DNA of 58,011 nt from Nonomuraea deserti. GTDB lineage: Bacteria > Actinomycetota > Actinomycetes > Streptosporangiales > Streptosporangiaceae. The stretch is taken from NCBI RefSeq assembly GCF_004348685.1, contig NZ_SMKO01000040.1, positions 1 to 58,011 of the forward strand, in the 5' to 3' direction. Shown one piece after another: positions 53,079-58,011 of this stretch (positions within the stretch are counted from its first letter, which is position 1; each line of letters starts with the position of its first letter). Under the pieces are notes generated by a model. That model saw only the letters and a list, made by a program, of their open reading frames with translations. It made no database searches and was not told where the DNA came from. Made by a program: the position numbers and the translations under genes.

Positions 53079-53858
53079 ATGACGCCGCAAGAAACCGACC
53101 TGGCTTCTCTGATCGACAGAAGCGGAAACGGCCGGCCCGTCGTACCCTTCGAGGGATATTCGATGGATGACATGAACAACCGGGATCACCGTCTTCTGGT
53201 CCAGTCGCCCGAGTCCATCTTCTCCATCGACAAAGCAGATATCACCAGAGAAGAGCGGCTTGATGGCGACCGGGTCCGGCTATGGGTCACGGCAGGGGCC
53301 CGCGCCCTACGGGTCAGCCCTTGCGTCGTAAATCCGTCGTCGCCGTTCACCGCGGTCAGGGAATATGCGCCGCCAGTGGCACCCGACGGCTCCCCCGGTG
53401 CCCCGGTACGCGAAGACATGGAGAACATCCCGCCACCCCCATCCGTGTACGTTTCGGGCGCACCAACCCCCGCCCGGGTGGCCACGCCGCCGCTGTCCGA
53501 GGTCGGGGAAAGATATAACGCCCGCTGCTTCGGGGGCGACTCTTATGAGAATAACTGCGCCCATTTCCTCTCGGACGCCTTCATTCGCGCCGGATACACC
53601 GAGCTGCTGCCGCCCAACGACCACGTTGCGGCCCGATGCCCAGCGAAACGCCCGATCCGTGCCCGCAACATGTGGAGCTGGTTCAAGGCGAAGGCGGTCA
53701 GGACCAGCCGCGTCGTCGAAGAGAACACCGGCTGGTGGGCCGTTTTCCAGATCGACGGCTATTGGGGCGGCCATGTAGTCCTGCTGGACTCCGACAACAT
53801 GAAATGGTACGGCACTGCGTGGCATTCGGATCACAACCAGTACCTGTACCAGTGGTAG
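53079..53858 (+). CDS. Uncharacterised protein with a papain-like Cys-His C-terminal domain
   Basis: A 259-residue protein with a strong ribosome site (TAGGAGG) before the ATG at 53079. Residues 1-90 form an unknown N-terminal domain. Residues 95-140 are Pro-rich. The C-terminal domain has ENNCAHFLSDAFIRAGY (candidate nucleophile C160) and GYWGGHVVLLDSDN (candidate His H232), the Cys-then-His order and spacing of NlpC/P60 or CHAP-like amidases. It has no signal peptide. It may be a peptidoglycan hydrolase or a toxin-like enzyme; I cannot decide. Confidence 0.6.
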   Translation: MTPQETDLASLIDRSGNGRPVVPFEGYSMDDMNNRDHRLLVQSPESIFSIDKADITREERLDGDRVRLWVTAGARALRVSPCVVNPSSPFTAVREYAPPVAPDGSPGAPVREDMENIPPPPSVYVSGAPTPARVATPPLSEVGERYNARCFGGDSYENNCAHFLSDAFIRAGYTELLPPNDHVAARCPAKRPIRARNMWSWFKAKAVRTSRVVEENTGWWAVFQIDGYWGGHVVLLDSDNMKWYGTAWHSDHNQYLYQW

Positions 53859-54532
53859 GCCGCGGCTGTACTTGGTGGCTGAGCAATCCAGGGCGCGCAT
53901 AGCGGCTCTTTCGACGCCAAGGCTGAAACGTTCTCAGGTTCTGAAACCGAGTACACAGGTTGCATTCGTAGAGTCGGTCATGGACAGCCGTACCTGCTCC
54001 CGCCGTTTCTGCTCCGCGGGCGCGTTCAACCCGTGTAGCAGGAGGGCCCCGGCGGGGTGGCTGTGGCAGTGGTTCGTCGCGGCCGATATAGCGTCGCGCT
54101 CGGGGCGATGTTCTCTTCACGCTGGCCAGTGAAGACGAGGGATTCCAGGAGTGTGTCGAGCCTGCGGGCGACGTGCTTGGGCAGCACCCGTCGGCTCTCC
54201 TGTAGAGATGGGCTGGCCAGCAACTCCCGCCAGAGATCACGACGGCCGCCGCCGATCATCTCCCGCGCAGCGTCACCAGATGTGACACCAATCCCGGTTC
54301 ACCGTTCCACCTCTACTGACAGGCCCGCTTCCACGCCGCCTACCAGCCGGCCCCGAACGCCGCGACCCTGCCGCGCCCGCGGATGGGCAGTGCCCCGCGC
54401 CCCCAGCGGCATCCTCATCGGCGAAGCCGGCGTCCGCGGCCGCTCAGGCGGCAAGCCACCTTTGGTCACCCGCCCACGCCGCGCTGCGGCGCCTCATCGC
54501 GACGGCCCATCGCTGCTAAGGGGCGCTCCGCG
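53859..54532. other. Stretch without a supported gene
   Basis: Frames on both strands are short or compositionally driven. A minus-strand piece near 54130-54240 (LWRELLASPSLQESRRVLPK) looks protein-like but has no recognisable partner. No repeat or RNA gene seen. Confidence 0.35.
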
Positions 54533-55207
54533 TCACGGCCGGGCATCATCGGCCGGTTTGCGGGCTAGCAGGAACGCCTGTTGCGTGTCCTCGGGATAGA
54601 CGTCGTGATCATCGGCCTCTCGCACCAGCCGAGCGCGTACGACGAGCCCGACCTGGTTGAGCAGATCCGCGACGTGGTCCGGCTGCCGCCTGTGGAACTC
54701 GAGCGAGATCGCGTGACCTGCCGCCTGCGTCCAGTGCGACACCCCGTCGCCGGTCTGGAAGGCGAGCAGCAGATGGCCGCCCGGAGCCAGCACCCGATGG
54801 AACTCGGCGAGAACGTCCGGAAGCCGTTCCTGCGGGATGTGTATGGTCGAATACCAGGCCACGACACCGCCCAGCGCGCCGTCCGGCACGTCCAGGGCCA
54901 GCATCGAGCCGACCTCGAACCGCAGGCCTGGATACGCCCGCCGGGCAACCGCGATCATCTGCGGCGACAGATCCACGCCGAAGACCGACAACCCCAGCCC
55001 GTGCAGGTGCGCCGTCAGGCGGCCAGGACCGCAGCCGACGTCGGCGACAGATCCGGCCCCCGTGGCCAGCACGAGTTCGGCGAACCCGGCGAGCATCGCC
55101 CGGTCCAGCGGCTTGACCGCCAACTCGCCACGGATCCAATCGGTGTAGTCGACGGCCATGGCGTCGTAGGAGGTACGGGTGGCACGCAGGTAGTCCGGCT
55201 CGGTCAT
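54533..55207 (-). CDS. Class I SAM-dependent methyltransferase
   Basis: A 224-residue methyltransferase from the ATG at 55207. VADVGCGPGRLTAHLHGLGL is the SAM-binding motif I, VFGVDLSPQMIAVARR the acidic loop, and LPDVLAEFHRVLAPGGHLLL motif III. The acceptor is unknown. It stands alone among degenerate DNA. Confidence 0.92.
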   Translation of the reverse strand: MTEPDYLRATRTSYDAMAVDYTDWIRGELAVKPLDRAMLAGFAELVLATGAGSVADVGCGPGRLTAHLHGLGLSVFGVDLSPQMIAVARRAYPGLRFEVGSMLALDVPDGALGGVVAWYSTIHIPQERLPDVLAEFHRVLAPGGHLLLAFQTGDGVSHWTQAAGHAISLEFHRRQPDHVADLLNQVGLVVRARLVREADDHDVYPEDTQQAFLLARKPADDARP

Positions 55208-55989
55208 GGCGGTGATCATCCCCAGCGACCCTTGCGCGCGAGGTGAACACCGAGGCGGTCAGCTCACCGTCCGCCCGGGCACGGCGACGACCTCGCGCTC
55301 ACGCGTTCACCGGTTCCTGTGCCGCGCCAGCAGGAGGAAGCACGCGAAAGCGTCGAGCGTGTCAGGCGCCCACGTAGGCGGCGAGGTGTTGACCGGCGAG
55401 GGATGGCGCGGGCTTCTGGCCGCGGGGCCACCTCGTAGACCCGCTACTCCGCGGTCGTCACCCGCAGGACCAGCCGTACGAGATGGAGAGCGTCGCGCTT
55501 CGCGCGCTGCGATTGGCCGCCGACGGACGCTGACCTCAAGCCGCCCTTCAGAAGGGGTCACCGCGCCAGGCCGTAGCCGCGCTTCTCCCGTCCGCGCCTT
55601 CCCACCTCCTCGTATTCCTCCCAGAAAGGAGGCACCGTGGTGTGCCTGTCCGACCTTCCCCACCCGATCCCACGGCCGCGCCAGGAGCACGCGGGCCGCC
55701 CGATCTCAGATGTGCAGGCGATCGAGGCCATCCACCACCGGCTCCTGCCCGATCACGGCGCCTGGAACGGCGACACCCTCCATGCCACCCCGGAGCACCG
55801 GCGAAGCCGCTCCCGGCCCCGCCTCAACCCTGATTCCAATGAACGGCAACGAGCCCAAGGTCGAGTACGACCAGGACCCCGACGCCCCGCAGCACGCTGT
55901 TGCCACCCCAACGGCCGCTACTACAGCGACCCAGGGGCGAGATCGCCGCTTGAGCATGGCGGACGGGCATCGTCACCGGGTGAGCCGAG
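55208..55989. other. Stretch without a supported gene
   Basis: Plus-strand text near 55700-55770 (VQAIEAIHHRLLPDHGAWNG) has protein-like pattern but no start or continuation in one frame. Probably degenerate accessory genes. Confidence 0.3.
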
Positions 55990-56748
55990 TCAGTCCTGCA
56001 CGGCTTCGCTGAAGAACTCCGGTGGTGCCTGCAGATCGTGGGCGCGGAACAGAACGGCGTGCTCGACGCCCATGGCCTTGCCGCTCATCGCGGTGAACTG
56101 TGGGATGAAGTCCCCGGGGGCGGGGTGGCCTGGGAGCGCGGCCAGGTACGCGGCGTGTGCCTCGAGCGAGGCGACGCCGCGGCGTAGCGGTTCCCCCGTA
56201 ACCTCGACGCCATGGGTTGCGGAGCCGGCGAGCCCGGGGACGATGAACCAGCGCACGGAGTGCGGTTCGAGGTTCTCGCCGTCGACCTGCTCCGGGAAGA
56301 CCCACCGGTTGCCTGCGTCCCGCACCGCGTCGAGCGTCGCGAGCCCGGCCGCGCGATGATCGGCCTGGTCGAAGCCATAGGGCGTCTCGATTGCGTATCC
56401 GGTGCCGAGTACGACGTCGGGCTTGAACCGGCGGATCTCCCTGCAGATGTCCCGGCGCAGGTCAAGCCCGTAGACGAGTACACCGTCCGGATGCTCCAGG
56501 ACGGTCAGGTGCTTGACACCGACGACGGCGCAGGCGGCCTGCTGCTCGGCGACGCGCAGGCGGGCCGTCTCCTCAGGAGGGTTCGGCATGCCGGCCTCGC
56601 CTCGGGTGAGCAGGAGATAACCGACCTCGATGCCGCATGCAGTCCAGCGGGCGACGGCCGCGGATGTGCCGTACTCCATGTCGTCAGGGTGCGCGACGAC
56701 GCAGAGCACGCGCTGGAAGGACTCCTCGGGGAGGGCAGGCAATGTCAT
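55990..56748 (-). CDS. PIG-L family deacetylase
   Basis: A 252-residue LmbE-like zinc deacetylase starting at the ATG at 56748. CVVAHPDDMEYGTSAAVARW carries the AHPDD metal site, LLLTRGEAGMPNPPEETARL the next motif, and FDQADHRAAGLATLDAV the third metal histidine. Family members deacetylate GlcNAc-containing substrates such as mycothiol precursors or antibiotics. Context gives no hint of the substrate. Confidence 0.92.
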   Translation of the reverse strand: MTLPALPEESFQRVLCVVAHPDDMEYGTSAAVARWTACGIEVGYLLLTRGEAGMPNPPEETARLRVAEQQAACAVVGVKHLTVLEHPDGVLVYGLDLRRDICREIRRFKPDVVLGTGYAIETPYGFDQADHRAAGLATLDAVRDAGNRWVFPEQVDGENLEPHSVRWFIVPGLAGSATHGVEVTGEPLRRGVASLEAHAAYLAALPGHPAPGDFIPQFTAMSGKAMGVEHAVLFRAHDLQAPPEFFSEAVQD

Positions 56749-56879
56749 ACTAGGCTTCTTTCCGTGTTGAGGGCCCGCCGTCCGCCGTATCGGGAGGCGG
56801 GACCGTATTCGCAACTATTGACGCTTAGCCGTGACAGCACGTGCTGCCCGGAGCGGGCGCCGGTCGATCGGTACGGCGG

Positions 56880-57170
56880 CGGGGGTGCCAGGATCTCGGT
56901 GACCTTGCGATGGCTTCGGCGCCGGGGTTTGACGTAGCGCTTGACGGGGCGGGCGTCCTTGTGCCGGGTCTTGCCCATGATGAGCTGTAGCGGGACTTCT
57001 GCTTCGCCGAGGTGGGTGGCGGCGCTGTGGCGCAGTTGGTGCAGGTTGAGGTCGGCGTACTGGACGAGCAGGATGCGGTCGCGGTCGTGACCGAGGCGGG
57101 AGCGGCCGGTGTGCGGAGTCGGCGGCGGGCCGGGACGGGGCGTCGTTCGGACAGGAACAGCGGGCTGGGG
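56880..57170 (-). mobile_element. Tyrosine recombinase C-terminal remnant
   Basis: LNLHQLRHSAATHLGEAEVP holds the catalytic H-x-x-R, and IMGKTRHKDARPVKRYVKP the H/K and the tyrosine nucleophile. Upstream, PLFLSERRPVPARRRLRTP lies in another frame, so a frameshift precedes it, and the N-terminal half is gone. No att repeat was seen. Confidence 0.75.
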
Positions 57171-57249
57171 GTGCTGCCGTCGGGAGGCGGGCAGCAGGTG
57201 AGCAGTGCAACCGTCCCAGTACACCCTCCAGGTGGCACCACCCTTGGAA

Positions 57250-57393
57250 TGGACAGGGACTGTCGCGCTGCTCTTGGTCGTACAGGGCGAGGCGACGGTC
57301 GAGGAACTCAGGGCCTTGCTTGCCCCAGTAGCCGCCCCAATCGCCGCTGCTGTTGTAGGAGCCGAAGACGTCGAAGGTGCAGATGGCGGTCAT
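57250..57393 (-). pseudogene. N-terminal fragment of a dihydrofolate-reductase-family protein
   Basis: From the ATG at 57393, MTAICTFDVFGSYNSSGDWG, then GKQGPEFLDRRLALYDQEQR, matches the first 45 residues of actinobacterial RibD_C-type reductases. The remainder is replaced by integrase sequence, so a recombination joined the two. Confidence 0.65.
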
Positions 57394-57544
57394 GATGTCA
57401 TCCTTGAGTACGGTTGATCCGGTGTGAAGAAACAGACCGGGAACGACGTCGCCCTGACTGGCTGCCTTAAAACTCGACGTGCGGAGCGACGCGGGCGATC
57501 GGGTTGGCCGAACGACCGGTCGTCGTGGTCGGCAACCTCACCTG

Positions 57545-57837
57545 ACGGGGACGAGCGCGACCAGGTGGTGCAGTGAGGTGACGAGATGGTCGGGGCCGAA
57601 GGACGGGAACTCAATGTACTCATGGCGGAACTGTGGCATCGCCGACCAGTCAGTCGTAGGCGAGCGTGACCTCGGTCGGGGACGGGGCCGCTAGATCCAG
57701 CCGGTGCCGTCGATCGCCGCATGGGTCGTCGGATCCGTCAGCGCCGCGAACACCCGTGCGGCGGGCGCGGCGACCGTCTGGGTGGCGCCGACGTTCTCCT
57801 GGCCCACGGTGAGAACGCTACTTGTCATCGCGGTCAT
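57545..57837 (-). pseudogene. SRPBCC (AHSA1/polyketide-cyclase-like) gene with internal deletion
   Basis: The ATG at 57837 begins MTAMTSSVLTVGQENVGATQ and continues AAPAARVFAALTDPTTHAAI, the entry of an SRPBCC protein, then stops after DGTGWI. In further frames AAPSPTEVTLAYDW and PQFRHEYIEFPSFGPDHLVT represent the C-terminal helix. About 60 central codons are missing and a frameshift separates the parts. It lies 19 bases after the sigma-factor gene. Confidence 0.7.
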
Positions 57838-57856
57838 CTCAGTTCGGCCTCTCGTC

Positions 57857-58011
57857 TCAGACTTCCCGCTCCATGCGTGCCCGTCGCGTCTGCAGGAAGG
57901 TTCGTTCGGTGTCGTTGGTGGCCAGGGTGATGGCCTCGTCGTAGGCGGCGACGGCATCGGCGGTACGGCCGAGGCGGCTGAGCAGGTCCGCGCGGGTGGC
58001 GGGCAGCAGGT
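57857..58011 (-). CDS. C-terminal end of an ECF-type RNA polymerase sigma factor (partial)
   Basis: The gene runs in from beyond the window edge. The visible end reads RADLLSRLGRTADAVAAYDE, then AITLATNDTERTFLQTRRAR, the TPR-like tail of SigJ/ECF41-like or DUF6596 sigma factors. Such genes commonly precede SRPBCC or YCII genes in one operon, as seen here. Confidence 0.7.
   Translation of the reverse strand, partial: LLPATRADLLSRLGRTADAVAAYDEAITLATNDTERTFLQTRRARMEREV

Overview
The window is high-GC actinobacterial DNA. It shows frequent GTG starts, a mycothiol-dependent maleylpyruvate-isomerase-type enzyme, PaaX, a GCS2/EgtA-type ligase, an ArsR-rhodanese protein, and IS21, ISL3 and ISAs1 remnants. 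A soil actinomycete of the Streptosporangiales (Nonomuraea-like) is plausible, but that assignment is inference from protein style. No rRNA, tRNA or CRISPR array was seen.

About 1-15 kb is mostly intact and chromosomal in character. It holds a LigD-type polymerase-domain protein, a HipBA pair, a RidA protein, a stand-alone TOPRIM protein, enoyl-CoA hydratase, DUF5997 next to a LysR effector-domain protein, a TetR gene with tandem operators facing a broken SDR gene, acyl-CoA dehydrogenase divergent from PaaX, a secreted M23 peptidase with a propeller-like tail, and a glutamate-cysteine ligase family gene. About 15-39 kb and 45-58 kb are accessory mosaics. Intact genes there include erythromycin esterase plus a Vat-type acetyltransferase under a TetR protein, several TetR, ArsR, HxlR and AraC regulators with their enzymes, an acyltransferase, a PIG-L deacetylase and a methyltransferase. 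They lie among truncated, fused and frameshifted gene pieces: cysteine desulfurase, trans-sulfuration enzyme, UDP-glucose dehydrogenase, transposases, an integrase, a primase-like replication protein, and an MFS-ABC fusion with a mutated Walker A.

The most interesting block is 39.8-44.9 kb, an undamaged island in this decayed landscape. Two small Cys-rich precursor genes each encode a related leader ending in an AxA signal-peptidase-like site, followed by a predicted 44-residue mature peptide with eight cysteines. With them are two single-domain S26 signal peptidases, a membrane-anchored thioredoxin-fold protein with CGSC (MauD/TlpA-like), a MauE-like membrane protein with CxCFG, and a complete ABC exporter. 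I infer a system that makes, exports, oxidises and trims disulfide-rich peptides. I see none of the usual RiPP tailoring enzymes, and I do not recognise it as a described peptide family.
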